Assembly (NCBI GenBank): GCA_018398585.1
Contig: JAGTTD010000005.1
Span: forward strand, 36,210,750 to 36,274,749
Length of the DNA: 64,000 nucleotides
From: Simmondsia chinensis
Lineage: Eukaryota; Streptophyta; Magnoliopsida; Caryophyllales; Simmondsiaceae
Direction: 5' to 3'
Shown here: one piece after another, positions 20,415 to 32,800 of the stretch
How positions within the stretch are numbered: the stretch's first letter is position 1
Layout of the letters: each line of letters opens with the position of its first letter
The notes under the pieces: generated by a model
Databases searched by the model: none
Told to the model about the DNA's origin: nothing
What the model saw: only the letters and a program-made list of their open reading frames with translations
Program-made: the position numbers and the translations under genes

Positions 20415-22560
20415 TTTTTTTTTGATAATTATCGGCAAAGCCGAAGAACACACGGCCCTCGAAAAGACAAGGCCAAGGCCGCTCCGAAAACGGAGGGAGG
20501 AACAAGAAGGGCAACAAAAAACAAAGCCAAAACACCCAAAACCCGAAAAGACAGACAACGAGCACACGCAACCCAAAACACGCACAAACCAAACAAAAAC
20601 CGGGAAACCAAAAGAAGAAGAACCGAACCACCCACGCAGGAGACCACAGCAAGACCGAGCCTCAACGACAAAAATATCTGCCTCATTTAGCCAGCAAATC
20701 TGCCACCATGGGAGGGTCGAATCCATCGAAATTATATCCAATCCTTCTCCCCATGTCAATTACCCGCTCCGCTAGAAGGATCATCTCATCATACTTTTCT
20801 TCCGAGATCAAATCGCATCTATTCTCCCTATTTCGTTTCTTCTTCCTCCGAGGTGCCTTTGACGATTTCCCCCATTTGACCTGCTTCCCCTTATTTCGTT
20901 TGCCTGATTCCTTGTTCTTTTCCGGCGTACTTTTCCTAGGCGACATGTCCTCAAGAAATTTTTGCAGCTCCCGCTTTTCACTCTCATTTTTCTTTTGCTT
21001 CAACGCCTTTCTGTTCCTTTTTGTTAGTAAATCTTTTCCTTTTCTCATCCCATCTTCACTGGATCTCTCCACACAAGACTCTGACATGTACACGATAAAT
21101 GGCTCAAAACCTAGGGGAAATTCCGGTCCTGATGACACAGAATCATCTTCACTTGCGGAGTCACGAGTTAAATTCTCAAGATGCGATATCTGAGCGTGAG
21201 ACTGATCTAAACTGGCTATATCACTTTCCACCCATTGGATCAGAGGAGGCATATGCTGGTTTTCCGGCACAATCTGAACTGGATGGACACCACTTTGAGA
21301 TGGCGGATGGAGAGGAGAAGCATGCGGCCAGCTGCATTCCACAGACCACCTACCAATATACTGACCTTCAACGCGGATAGACAGCTGACCCCGTGACAGC
21401 TCATCAATGCTAACATCGGCATACACTGGCCTGATACTGTGACTTCCATGATCCCCTTCCCTCAACACTCCTATCCTATGAATAGGGGAATGTTGTGTCA
21501 GTGTGGCAGGGCGCACTAGGGTAGAGCATTGATGTTCCGGTTGCGGACCCCATGTTGAAAAGGTCCGTTCTCTCGCTATTCTAGTCGACGCAGCTAAAGC
21601 AACAGCACTAGGAGAGTAATCTGAAATCAGCTCTGTCCTGCCCTCCTTGACCAGGCCCAATCGGGTCACCCCATTAAAATGGACTTGCACCATTTGAGGA
21701 ATCAGTGAAGGTGAGCATGTTTCGATGAGAAATCTGGCAGCATCAATGCATCTCATGGATGACATCCTCGAGTCCGCCCTGATAAACTTCCCCCATAATC
21801 CCGCGAGGTCAGAAAAGCATTCCTTAGCCCAACATTGGACAGGCAGACCAAAAACCTCAATCCATACTCTGCTGTTAAGTGAGCCAAGAATCTCGCCAGA
21901 GTATTTAGAAACCTTGCTGAATTTCCTAAGCAGAACCTTGCGATGGGGGCCGAGGTAGAGCTCCACAGTCTCATCGGAATTACAGACCAGGACGAATGTG
22001 TTGGTGCTTAGCCCTTTAGGGGTTAAGCCGTGAAGGTCGTTCTATGTGATAAAGGTGAGAATACTATCCAGACTCGCCTCACCCGATGTGTGCGCAATAA
22101 TAGACCGCTGAAGCCAATCCTCCACATTCTTGTTGGTGTTTGAAACCACGATCCTTGGAATGTCAGAACCTACATAGTCTTTGGTCTGAGTACGAGGTGT
22201 CACATCCTGAACATGTAATCGGCCGGTGTCTCTGCTCTGCTGAAAGACCCTAGAATGATACTGGCTTCGGCCTGATGACTCCGTTGATCTTCTTGGTGGG
22301 TTAGCCCATTCAACCCTAAGCTTAGCTTTCACCACCCATCTACTATTCATAGTTGAAATTGCTCTAGCAGCTTCCCTCGGATTATGAAATCGGACAAAAC
22401 CATATGAGCATCTAGACCGTAGCCTCTTCTTAGCAGGAACAAATACATCATAAACTGACCTAAAATTACGGAAGACATACTTGAGCCAGGAATTTGTTGT
22501 TCTCTCAAGTAAGCCATCAACGAAAATGGACACCGTTTCTCGGGGTATTGGCATTGGTCT
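20415..22560 (-). mobile_element. LINE with ORF1 but no ORF2 (half-LINE)
   Basis: On the minus strand, ORF1 (22554-20683) is followed by only ~265 bp of G/T-rich 3'UTR and an A-tail at 20424-20415. The endonuclease and reverse transcriptase (normally ~3.5-4 kb) are absent. The 3' terminus matches that of the tail-only copy at 16423-16704. A GC-rich stretch up to about 23110 may be the element's 5'UTR and promoter. Confidence 0.8.
20683..22554 (-). pseudogene. LINE ORF1 protein with RRM, one in-frame stop
   Basis: A single frame of 623 codons is broken only by a TAG at 22044-22042; the reading frame is the same on both sides. Residues ~8-85 form an RNA-recognition motif, with SIFVDGL as RNP2 and CSYGFVRF as RNP1. 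The middle carries a DUF4283-style block (VWIEVFGLPVQCW, then WGKFIRAD), typical of ORF1 of plant L1-type LINEs. The C-terminal ~120 residues are very basic (KRNRKALKQKK, RRKKKRNREN), fitting RNA binding. The near-intact state suggests a recent insertion or selection on ORF1 in the source element. Confidence 0.85.
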
Positions 22561-23125
22561 TCTAGTTAAAATGAAAAAATGATGGAAGAGAAGGGGGGTG
22601 GTGGGTCTGTTGGTGGTGGTAGTAGGAGGAGGGATAGGGTTAATGTTTGTATGAAGAGGAGTATAAGTGGAGAGGTGGTGGGTGGCAGTGGCGATGGCGG
22701 ACGTCCGGTGCGGGGAGCCGGTACCGGTGGCGCTGGTGGTGGTCTATTATTGATTAGGAGAGATGGGGGGGGCGGAGTGTTGGAGAGAGAAAATGGGTGA
22801 TTAGGGATGATGAGGGGTAAAGCGTTTTTGATGGAGAGTCAGAATATTGGAGGCGATTTGTGGCGTTTGTTGGTGTAGATGGAGGCCGGAACGGGAAGTC
22901 GGAGGAGAAGACGAAGTTGATGGGGTAGACGGTGGCAGAGGTTGGGGTTGATGATGACGGATGGACAAATTGCTTGTACGAACGGAATGGCGAGGCGGCG
23001 AGGATTTTGGTGGTGCAACTCCGGCGCCCTGACTCCGGGTGACACGCCCTCACACGCCGAACCTTAGCGGTGCGTGGGTGTCCTGTAGCTAGCCGTTGTG
23101 AGAGAGAGAAAGCCCCTGTACAAGC
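22561..23125 (-). other. GC-rich region, possible LINE 5'UTR/promoter
   Basis: Markedly more GC-rich than its surroundings, and it directly precedes ORF1 of the half-LINE. An open frame at 23158-22754 has low-complexity Ser/Pro/Thr composition and is probably not coding. It ends at the foldback element at 23126. Confidence 0.45.
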
Positions 23126-23508
23126 AATTTGTGCCAAAGGTCCATATACTTTATTCATTGTGTCAATTTAGTCGTTGTAATTTTAATTGTATCAATTTAG
23201 TCCCCGTGCAATTCAAAATGTGTCAATTTTATCCTTAGAGAAAAAATTATGTTAAGTTTTTAATGATATCTTTAAGCGGTTCGGCCACGAATTGGGCTGA
23301 ATTGAGTAAACAAATAATTTCTAACAAGGTATTTGCATCTAACATAATTTTACCATTTAAAATTACGTTATTAACATAACTTAAATTTGACCAAATGAAT
23401 AAATTGACACATTTTGAATTATTCAGGGATTAAATTGACATAATTAAAGTACAAGGACCAAATTGACACAATGGGCAAAATACAGGAATCTTTGGCGTAA
23501 ATAACCCT
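23126..23508. repeat. Foldback element, 'gtcaattta' family
   Basis: The left end is 'gccaaaggtccatatacttt'; the right end is 'caggaatctttggcgtaaat'. The inverted arms hold 'tgtcaatttagtcc'-type units. The centre reads 'aacaaggtatttgcatctaa', as in the 41-kb copy. Confidence 0.8.
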
Positions 23509-23744
23509 AAAAATTAATAATAGAATTATACTATTATATTTTTTTCTAGGGTTTAAATGGGTTATGTATTTGGATCGGGTATCTGTTCCACTTGATGAAT
23601 TTGGATTTGGGTTGAATTTTTATAAAATAAATGGGTTTTTCAGGATTCAGGTTGGGTTGGGTCTTTTCTTGGTTGGATCTAGATGAAGGCAAACCCAATC
23701 CATTGCCATTCCTAGGTACAGATGCTGGCAAATTCATCACGACT

Positions 23745-24310
23745 TCGCCCCGAGATGGCAATGAGGCGGTGCAGGTACGGGGGTTGCTCCTCCATACCAG
23801 TGTCCACAACCCAAATCCATACCCATACGCGCCCCATTACCTACCGTGGTATAAAGTAGATACCCATACTCGCCCTATCAAGTACAAGTCCACACTCATA
23901 CCTACCCCATTACCTGCAGATATCCTACGCGTATCCATTATTTGCCCCATACCTATCCTACTATGGGTACGAAACGATTATCTATACCTACCCATATTAA
24001 TTATTTAATAGTATATTTTAGAATTTGATTACAGTTTGCTCTAATATTTGACATAAAATTGAGTAATTAAATTAAATATATGTTTTCTTATTTTAAATAA
24101 AATAAAATACAAATTGGGCGGGTTTGGGGTGGGGCGAGGCAGGTATGGAGCGAGGTGGGGCGCGTAAAACATCATACCCATACCCGTCCACATCCCTGGT
24201 GGGTATTGTAGTTTAATCTGACCAATACCCGTTACCTACCTTACTTTTTGTTCCCATATCCCCGGATAATGAGTTTTACTTGCCCTATTGCCATTTCTAC
24301 TCCTGTCAGA
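23745..24310. mobile_element. hAT-like MITE rich in 'tacccatacc'
   Basis: The ends are inverted around 'gagatggcaat' at the left and 'attgccatttc' at the right. The interior is dense in 'tacccatac' and 'ggggcgaggc'. Similar 'GATGGCAAT'-ended MITEs are common in eudicots. The target duplication was not resolved. Confidence 0.55.
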
Positions 24311-24469
24311 TTGGCTTGGTGTTATCACAGTGACTCAAATATATCTCTTGGTTGGGGCTTTCACGGCTACGTTTTAGGAAATTTTGAACTCTAGATTTTA
24401 ACAAAGTATATGAATTAAAAATTAAAACACCAAATCTCATGGTATTAAAGTTGCATTTGGTTCAACTTT

Positions 24470-25180
24470 TTAATAATTTAAAGTTGTGTAACAGATTTAA
24501 TTGACTGTAAGGCTTGTGTTTGGTTGTTAGAAGATTTTTTACATATTTTTCATAGCTTAAATAAGAAGATAAAAAAAACTATTTTATAAAAAAGTAGAAA
24601 AAGATGCAAAACTGATGCAAATAAGGACGAAAATAACCCGATTAGGACAAGAAAAGAAGGAAAAGAAGCCCGATAGTGATTGGAGTCGCATTAGAGCTCA
24701 GAAAAAGGAGCTTTGGTCGTCTTAAGCATGAAATAGTGACAGAATTAATTAGGATTTTTAATTAGAGTTTTAGGGTTTTTGCGTAATACTTAGTCAAGTA
24801 TTCAGGCTTGTAGCCATCATTGTTATTATTTTCTTATTATTTTTATGTTATTGAGTTATATTAGAATCAGTCTGGGGCTTTGAATTATACTATATTTAGT
24901 TTTTTGAATTATATTATAATTAGGTATTTGTTTGGCTGCCTATAAATACGCCATAGGGTTTATTTGTTAGCAAGCTTTTGATTAATCGATAAACTTGATG
25001 AATTTTATGTTTACTAATTAGTCAAAAGCTTCCTAACAAAAATTTGGAGTAAAATATTATTTTAATTTATTAGACCAAATCTTAAGATACTAATATATAA
25101 TTTATCCTTTTATTTATCATGGGCTTTTATGTGTATGTTTCTTTCATTTTAGTTGTCAAGCCCAAAGTGGCCCACTTAGT
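24470..25180. other. LTR-like debris with a strong hairpin
   Basis: It contains a TATA-like 'cctataaatacgcc' at about 24938-24952. Just downstream is an imperfect 29-bp inverted repeat at 24967-25038 (left arm GTTAGCAAGCTTTTGATTAA; the right arm is its near complement). No coding sequence. The source element was not identified. Confidence 0.4.
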
Positions 25181-25184
25181 TAAA

Positions 25185-26110
25185 TCAGGAAGGATAAAAG
25201 TAAAGAGAGATAAATAACTTACTTTTATTTAATAACTGGGTAAAAGGATAAGGTAAAAAAATTATAGAAAAAATAAGTATAAAATTGTCCAAATTTTTTA
25301 AAAACTTATCTTCTCTTCCTTTACCCCAAATTTAGGGTTAAAACAATAGGGGAAAGAGAGGTAAAGGGGAATAATGCTAAGGAAAAAAAACAACATTTCT
25401 AATGGCTCAAGGGCTCCCGCCTAAGTAGGGTCTCAGAGGGGTAGATGTACGTAGCCTTCTCCCTTCAGGGTGCTACCCTGAAGGGAGACTGTTTCAGAGA
25501 ACTCCTAACCCAAGGGGTACACGAGGACTTTTCAGGAGGTCATTTATCTTGGTACTATACTCGTCCAAGCGTGTTTAACTTCGGAGTTCTACTTGCTTTG
25601 TTTGGCAACTGGGTCAAGGGGGGTAAAGAGGATTAAAGAGGGGAGGATAAGGTAATATCCTACCCTTATTTAGATATGTTAAATTAAGAATGGTAAAGGT
25701 AAAGAGGGGTAAATGAGTTACCCTTATTTGACAATTGGGTAAAGGGGTAAGGGTAAAGAAAGTTGTAGTTAAAATAAGGATAAAAGTGTCCAATAATTTT
25801 AAAAAATTACCCTTGTCCTTATTTACCCCTCAATTTGGGGGTTAAAAAAATTGGGGGTAATGGGGGGTAAAGGGGGTTAAGAAATTTACCCTCCATTATT
25901 CCCTTTTACCCCTTGAACAAATATGTCAAATAAGAATAAAAAATTACCCTCTTTTACCCTTACTCCTCTTTACCCCCTCGCCAAACAGGGGTAAGGGAAA
26001 CTTATCTCCTTTACCTCTCTTAAAAATTTGTCAAATAAGGGTAAGAGTTTACTTCCATTACCCTATTACCAAAAAAGGGAAAGGCTTTCTAGTGCTAAGG
26101 GAAAAAAAAA
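25185..26110. repeat. 'gggtaaagg' MITE array, interrupted by a SINE
   Basis: Purine-rich units like 'gggtaaaggggtaa' on one side and complementary 'ttacccctttaccc' units on the other make a large self-complementary region. The sequence 'aatgctaaggaaaaaaaa' recurs near 25374 and 26092. A 5S-headed SINE interrupts it at 25402-25592. Related fragments lie at 36.6-37.0 and 43.9-44.05 kb. Confidence 0.55.
25402..25592 (-). mobile_element. 5S rRNA-headed SINE, 5' end trimmed
   Basis: On the minus strand: 'tagaactccgaagttaaac', 'gcttggacgagtatagtacc', 'gacctcctgaaaagtcctcg' (5S), then the body with 'cagtctcccttcaggg', 'gaaggctacgtacatc' and 'gcccttgagcc'. The first ~35 bases of the 5S head are missing. 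Confidence 0.82.
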
Positions 26111-26382
26111 AAAAAAAGAGAAAGGTAACAAATGGTGTCTGATTAAAAGAAATTTAAAGCTTTAGAATATTTTAAACTTAAAATAATTTATTTTATATAT
26201 ATATATATGTATAATAAAATATAATAATATAGTATCTAAGTGATAATTTTTCATAAAATTTCCAATATAATTTATTATGGGCTTTTATGGCTTTTTTTTT
26301 TTTTTTTTTCTATTTTCATTTATGCTCTTCTGAAGCCCAAACTGGCCCACTTTAGTTAAATCCGCACCCAAAGGGGGACACC

Positions 26383-26406
26383 TCTCTCTCTCTTTTCTCT
26401 CTCTGC
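26383..26406 (+). promoter_or_regulatory. CT-rich tract upstream of the EPL gene
   Basis: A 'ctctctctct' run about 440 bp before the start codon. Such Y-patches often mark plant transcription starts. Placement of the transcription start is a guess. Confidence 0.35.
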
Positions 26407-26833
26407 AGATTCGCTAACAAAAACAAGAAAAAAAAACCACCGTAACTGAGGGTTTGCTCGCCGACCACCGGTATCAAATCTCTCTCTTCCATGAAATTTG
26501 CTTTAATTTCTTCTTATTTTTTTGTTTATTTTCATGTTTATTCCTCCAATTTTGCGTGTCCAGATTCAACCATGCTAGTTTTGTTCTCTTTTTTTGTATC
26601 TTTTTTGAGATGTGATGGTGATTGGGTTTCATTTTTAGGGTTTTGAAGTGTTCTTTGAGTTTCAAGAAGATAGATCTTGAATTTTTGTGTTTTTGAATGA
26701 GTTTTGATTTGTGGAGGAGAATCGATCTACTCGGTTTGTTATTAATGTTGGAAAAATGGGTTGAAATGGTGAGAATCTGGGCTGCATTGATGGTTTGAGA
26801 GTGAAATTTGGGGGTTTGGGGGTAAAAAAAAGT

Positions 26834-29800
26834 ATGATGATTCGGATACCGAAGCGACGGAGGGATTTGGTTAGGAGGAAGAAATTTGTTGATGTTAATC
26901 AAGGGTTAGGGTTAGGGTTAGGATTGAAGGAGGAGGGAGAGGGAACGTCGAATCGGGATGATAAAAGTAGTTCAGTAAAACTGCCCCCTTTGTCCTTGGT
27001 GAAGTTGAAAGTCGGTACTTCTGATTCTAAAGGGGATTTGAATCTGGCCCGGAATGGTGGTAGCGGTGTTAATGACGGAAAATTGGCTGAAAATGGAGTT
27101 AGCACGAAATTGTTGAAGCGGAAGAGGGATGGTTATGAGGGTGGTGTGGTTGGAAAGGGGAAACGGAAAAGGGTTTCTGGGCCTGCTGATGGTAAAGAGA
27201 AGAGTAGGGTGAGGTTTGATGGGTCGGATGACTTGCTTCGGGATTTGAAAAAGGAAGGTGAGGGTGGTCATTCTTCGGTGCATGAGGATGGTAGTGCTGG
27301 CCCGTCTAGGGATAAGGCAAAAAAGAGTTCTCAAAAGCGGAGGAAGGTTGTTGGGTTAGGCGAGTTCCATGATGCGGCTGCAAAGGAGGTGAAACCTAAA
27401 CCTAGGGCTAAACCTAAACATAGACCGAAGCCTGTGGGTGATGAGCCTATTAGGTTCTCCGATGATGAGGAGAATCTCGAGGCAAATGCGGCAAGGATGC
27501 TTTCGTCTCGTTTTGATCCTAGCTGCACGGAGAGTTCTTCCTTTAGCAGCTCAAAATCGAAATTCCATGCTGCAAATGGTAGTGGGGATTTAGCTAGACC
27601 TGGACCTAGTGCTCAAGCTAAATCAGACAGTACATGTGGTGATGATGCAATGGTTTTAAGGCCACGGGATCGTTGGAAAAGGAAGGGAATTCCAAGAAAG
27701 AGACGGCATTTCTATGAAGTTTTGTATAGGGATTTGGATGCTTATTGGGTAGTGAACCAAAGGGCCAAGGTGTTTTGGCCTTCGGACGGGAGTTGGTGTA
27801 TTGGCAAAATTGTTGCTTATGATCCCGAGAAGAAGAAACACCGTGTAAAATATGATGATCGTGATGAAGGATGGATTAGCCTCCAGAACGAGAAATTTAA
27901 GCTTTTGCTGTTTCCAAGTGAAATTCCTTGTAAGTTCGAGAGAAGAAAAAGATCAACCGTGGAAGATAAACACGCATACAAGGTAAAGGGTGATGCAACT
28001 ACGGATAATGACTGTAGTACTAGTAATTGTATGGAGTCTGAACCTATCATTTCGTGGTTACCTCGTTCTGCACGTTGCAAATCATCTTCTTTTGGGATTA
28101 AGAAGAAACAAAAAACATCCATTCAATCTTCAAAAGCTCAATCATCCTCATATTCTGATGTTAAAATTGATGCATCTGGGAGTTTGGATCTGGGATTCTC
28201 TGAAAAGCATAAAAATGTCACAGTTCGTAGTTCCCCAACACAAGGCAATTCAGATGGTGACATACGGGGTGGAGTGCCCCCGGTAGAGCGCTTCAGTTCC
28301 CCCGGGAATATAAAATCTCCAATAGTTTATTTCAGACGGCGTTTTCGCAGGAGAGAACAACAAGTGAGTGTTGTAGATGATTGCAGATCAGGCTGGTCAC
28401 ACGCCAATCCACTTGTCTGTGAAACTGCGCCGCCGTGTCTTGACTCTCTGTCTGCTGATGTGGACATGTCACGCTCCGAATTACAGCATGATTCTTCTAT
28501 TCGAGTATTGGATTCCGATGGGCCTGTTTGGTGTACTTATGATTCTGGGCTGTTGAAATTAAACCTTAATTTCAAGGATTCGAAGTTGTTTAGGTTTGAG
28601 TTGAGCTTTCAGCTGCCTGTAGTTGCGAATTGCTTGCTTGGACTGGGAAACTTATGGTTTTTGCATGCGCTATTCATGCTTCAGCATGGTGCTGTGACGT
28701 CTGTATCATCAGTTGTCCATCTGGAGATGCTGTTTATCGATAATATCTTTGGCTTGACACTTCTCTTGTTTGAAGGTTGCTTGCACCGGGCTGTTGTCTT
28801 TGTTTTCCTTGTCTTGACTGTATTTTCTCAATCTAATCAGCAAGAAGTGCATGCTGATCAGCAGCTTCCTGTAACATCGATCAGGTTGAAGTTCTCTTGC
28901 TTACGAGATGTCCGAAAGCAGATTATCTTTGCATTTTACAACTTCACCAAACTCAGAGAATCCAAATGGGTGTACCTACACAAAAAGCTTAAGAGACACT
29001 GTTTGTTCATGAAGCAACTGCCTCTATCTGAATGCACTCTGGACAATGTTCGGGCGCTTCAAAGTGGTTCTAACCGGTCCTCTGTTTCCAAGTCCTATTC
29101 AGCGATGGTAAGAACATTTTCTTTTCTCATCCTCTGATTCTCTTATTTTTTCTACTTGTCCTGTGCATCTTCTGATTCTCTTATTTTCTCTACTTGTCCT
29201 GTGCATCTTTCGAAAGGAAAAGAAAATAAATATGGTGAAGTCAAGGGCTGGTCAAGACTCCAAGCAACCCAAGTAGTTGCTTGAGCCCCTAATTTGTGAA
29301 GGGTCCCTTTTGAAAATTAATTATATTATGCGTTTGCTTATTCTGCATATTACTATTCGTAATTAGAAGAGTAACGACCTATATATGATACATCGTGCAC
29401 ATATGCTGAAGGACTTTTATATTAGCTGATGCTTTACCTGACTAATACATCTTCATTACCAAAAAATGGCCCATCGTTCAAAACTTGTTCTGGATCTCTA
29501 AAATCTTGGGGTCAACCCTGGCTGAATTCCAATGCTTTCTGCAGAAAGCCAGAAATCGTAGTTACTTTGTCTCAATTCCGTTTGGTCAGGGACTAACAAC
29601 TTTGTGTATATTTTTATCTATTTATCATGAATTGACTGGTCTTCTGAAAAATGTGGTTTATCTTTTTAGTAATGATGCATAACATTTTAGTTCATGGAGG
29701 AAGGGATAATTCTTGCCGCTCCAATCATGGTCCTCATAAATCCAATTAGAACTTCTATATTTTAATAATCAGTAAGAATCTTCTAACGATTGTACCTGAA

Positions 29801-32800
29801 TAATTTTCGTTTAAACTTGGGAAAATAACGTAAGTCCCTCTGAACTATGCCATTAAACTGATGTAGCATAATTGCTACCCGCAAAACCAAACAGAACAAT
29901 ATTATTCTTTAAAACTAGAAACAATAAATTAGAACTCTATATTTACTGAAAAAAGCTAATTCCTATTGATAATTTAGGAGATAAATACTAAATTAATAAG
30001 GGAACTACTTAATTATTCTACTAATTAAAATAAAGGTGACTAAAATATTTTAGTGATAGAATAGATATTCTATTTTATTCCTATCCAATAGTCTAACAAA
30101 ATTCGATAAAATATTATATCTTCCACAATCATTAAATCTCTTCTTTTGTGCTGCATCTATTCCCCCTTTATTTAAAAAAAAACTTGACCTCTAATTTTGA
30201 ACAAGCATAGAGAAAGAAAACTATGGCAAATGTCTGCCGGAGTGTGGGGCTCCTTCTGGATGTAAAGGCATACTTTTCGCCTTTGGGGAGAACGATTGGC
30301 GAACTCTTTGGCTAAGATGAGATCAATGTGAAGGGTCTCCATGTTATCATTATCATACTCACCATCATCATGTGTACATATGAAATAATTCAATATAATC
30401 TTGCTGCTCTTCTTTCACTTCACCTTGCTCTTCATTTTTGAATTCATTTGTTTCTTCTTGAACTTCTTAGGATGTTATTAATTGGGGAGGAAGTTAGTAT
30501 TTTGGATTTGGATTGTAAGGAAGCTCATAAGTTGGTACAAGGGAGGAAGTTGGAGTAGTTGCATCATGATAAACCCTAAATACACTTGGGCCTTCTCTAA
30601 TAGAAGCACATACAACTAGTGATGGATTTTGAAATCTAAGAAAGTGGATTAAACATATAAACATAAAAAATAAATAAATTATATAATTTATTAGTTTGGC
30701 CAAGCTCCTTTCTTCAGAAAAAAAATGCTTCTTTTCAAGAAAAAGCACTTTTTTCTAGGATTTGAGGGTGTTTGACTCTAAAATAAAAATGCTTTTAAAT
30801 AAAAGCAAAATCTATTTTTCATCTTTAAGTAGAAGGAGAAAAATAATGCTTCTCCTTTGATGTAGAAGTAGAAGCAAAGACTAAAATTTTTCAGACAAAA
30901 ATGCGTCTATCTGCAAAAAGTTCTTGAAAAAAGTAGTTTTTTTTATAGCTTGGCCAAATAGGCCTGAAGTAGTTGTCTATGTTGGCCTGATAATGTGGCA
31001 TTTGTCACATAGATAATTACTTTGATTCTTTTCATTTCGACAGGGCTTACAAAAGAGTAGGTGTTTGCCACACAGGCTTCGCATCCCAACTTGGCAGTCC
31101 GCAAATGTGCAGCTGGGCAGATTTTTTTCAAACAGTGATGAGAAGCTCGGAAACCTCCCTTCGTTTTCTCTTTCTTTCATGGCTGCGCCTACCTTCTTTC
31201 TTAGCTTGCATCTGAAGCTGCTTATGGAACGTAGTGTTCCATTTTGCTCTGAGATTTGCGAACCTGTCTCTTTGTTAGAGCCGTCAGACAATGATGACAG
31301 ATTGGTTGATTTTGACTCTTCCACTGTTGAAGATCACTCTTGTAGGGCGTCAATGTCCGAAGGAAGTAGTCCGAGGATTGTGGTGAGAGATACAAAGATG
31401 GAAGCTTTCTCAAACGTAACTTTGCGGAATGATGCTGAAGGTCCGAGTAATAGACCGTCTGAGTGTCCTCAAGATCTTCTAAAAAACGGTGCTGATTTAA
31501 TCAGTGGATCAGAGAAAGGAAAAGATATCCAGGGAGATACCGAAGAGGTCATTGTATTGGCACTTCCTTCAGGTCAAAGTGATCAGCTTTCACATGACAA
31601 GGCCAGGCCACGTTGCTATCCGATCAATGGAATCACAGTTGAAATTCCATCTTTTAATCCAGTTGAGAAAGATGATGATACCGGGTTGCAAAATAATCCG
31701 CATCGTAGTGATTCGGCATGGAACATGGCTGACGATTATTTTTGCAGCCCAAATCCCACTTCTGCTAGAAGTTTCTGGCATCAGAGTAGGACGAACGGCT
31801 CAAGTTCATCATCGCGGAATCTGGTGCTCGGTTTGCCTGATGGAAAAGAAGACTTTCTTCGCAATGGCCTCAGCAACGGTCCTAAGAAGCCACGAACTCA
31901 AGTTTCATATTCTGCCCCTTTTGGAAGTCCCGATCTTGGCTCACGAAATAAAATTCATCACTCCAAAGGCTTTTCTCATAAACGTATCAGACGAGCCAGT
32001 GAGAGGAGATCGTCAGAAGCTTCTAGAAGTCCACAGAGAAGTCCAGAGTTCTTTTCATGTGATGCGAATGTATTGGTCACACATGGGGACTGTGGACGGA
32101 GAGAATATGGGGCCCGAGTTGTTCTTGAGCTTGTCGACCATAACGAGTGGATGCTTGCTGTAAAACTTTCTGGGGCCACAAGATATTCTTACAAGGCGCA
32201 CCAGTTTCTGCAGCCTGGAACAGTCAACCGGTACACGCATGCTATGATGTGGAAAGGAGGAAAAGACTGGATTTTGGAGTTTTCTGATAGGACTCAGTGG
32301 ATAGTGTTCAAGGAGATGCACGAAGAGTGCTTCAATCGCAACATTCGTGCTGCTTCTGTGAAGAATATTCCAATACCTGGGGTCCGCCTTATTGAAGAAA
32401 GCGAGGATAACAGTGTAGAGGTACTATTTGTTCGGCCTTCTCCCAAGTACTATCGACAGATAGAAACGGATGTTGACCTGGCTATGGATCCAACACGAGT
32501 TCTGTATGACATGGACAGCGATGACGAGCAGTGGATTGGGAAAATTAGATCCTCAGATGTGTGTCAGAGCGGTTCTGTAGATATTTCAGATGAAATTTTT
32601 GAGAAGATGATGGACGTTTTTGAGAAAGTTGCATATTCCAAACAGCGGGATGACTTAACTTCTGATGAACTCGAGGAGTTTGCAGAGGATGTTGGAACAA
32701 TGGAATCAGTCAAAATCATTTACGACCACTGGCGTGAAAAGAGACGAAAAAAGGGAATGCCTTTAATCCGGCATCTCCAGGTAGCTTTAGTCTAGCCTTT

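Noticed and set aside
20376..20775. Plus-strand proteins of 104-161 codons opposite the LINE
   Set aside because: These are mirror frames of the LINE 3'UTR and of basic ORF1 sequence on the minus strand.
22754..23158. A 134-codon minus-strand protein
   Set aside because: Low-complexity Ser/Pro/Thr composition in a GC-rich region that better fits a LINE 5'UTR.
25185..26110. A CRISPR-like or satellite array from the 'gggtaaagg' units
   Set aside because: Units are irregular and self-complementary without fixed spacers. They fit a MITE or foldback structure in a plant genome.
26903..26923. Telomere-like 'ttaggg' triplets
   Set aside because: They lie inside the EPL coding frame (Gly-Leu repeats), and the plant telomere unit is usually TTTAGGG. 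Likely chance.
27438..27995. Minus-strand frames within the EPL and MOT1 genes (also 57438-57995)
   Set aside because: They are antisense shadows of strongly supported coding exons.
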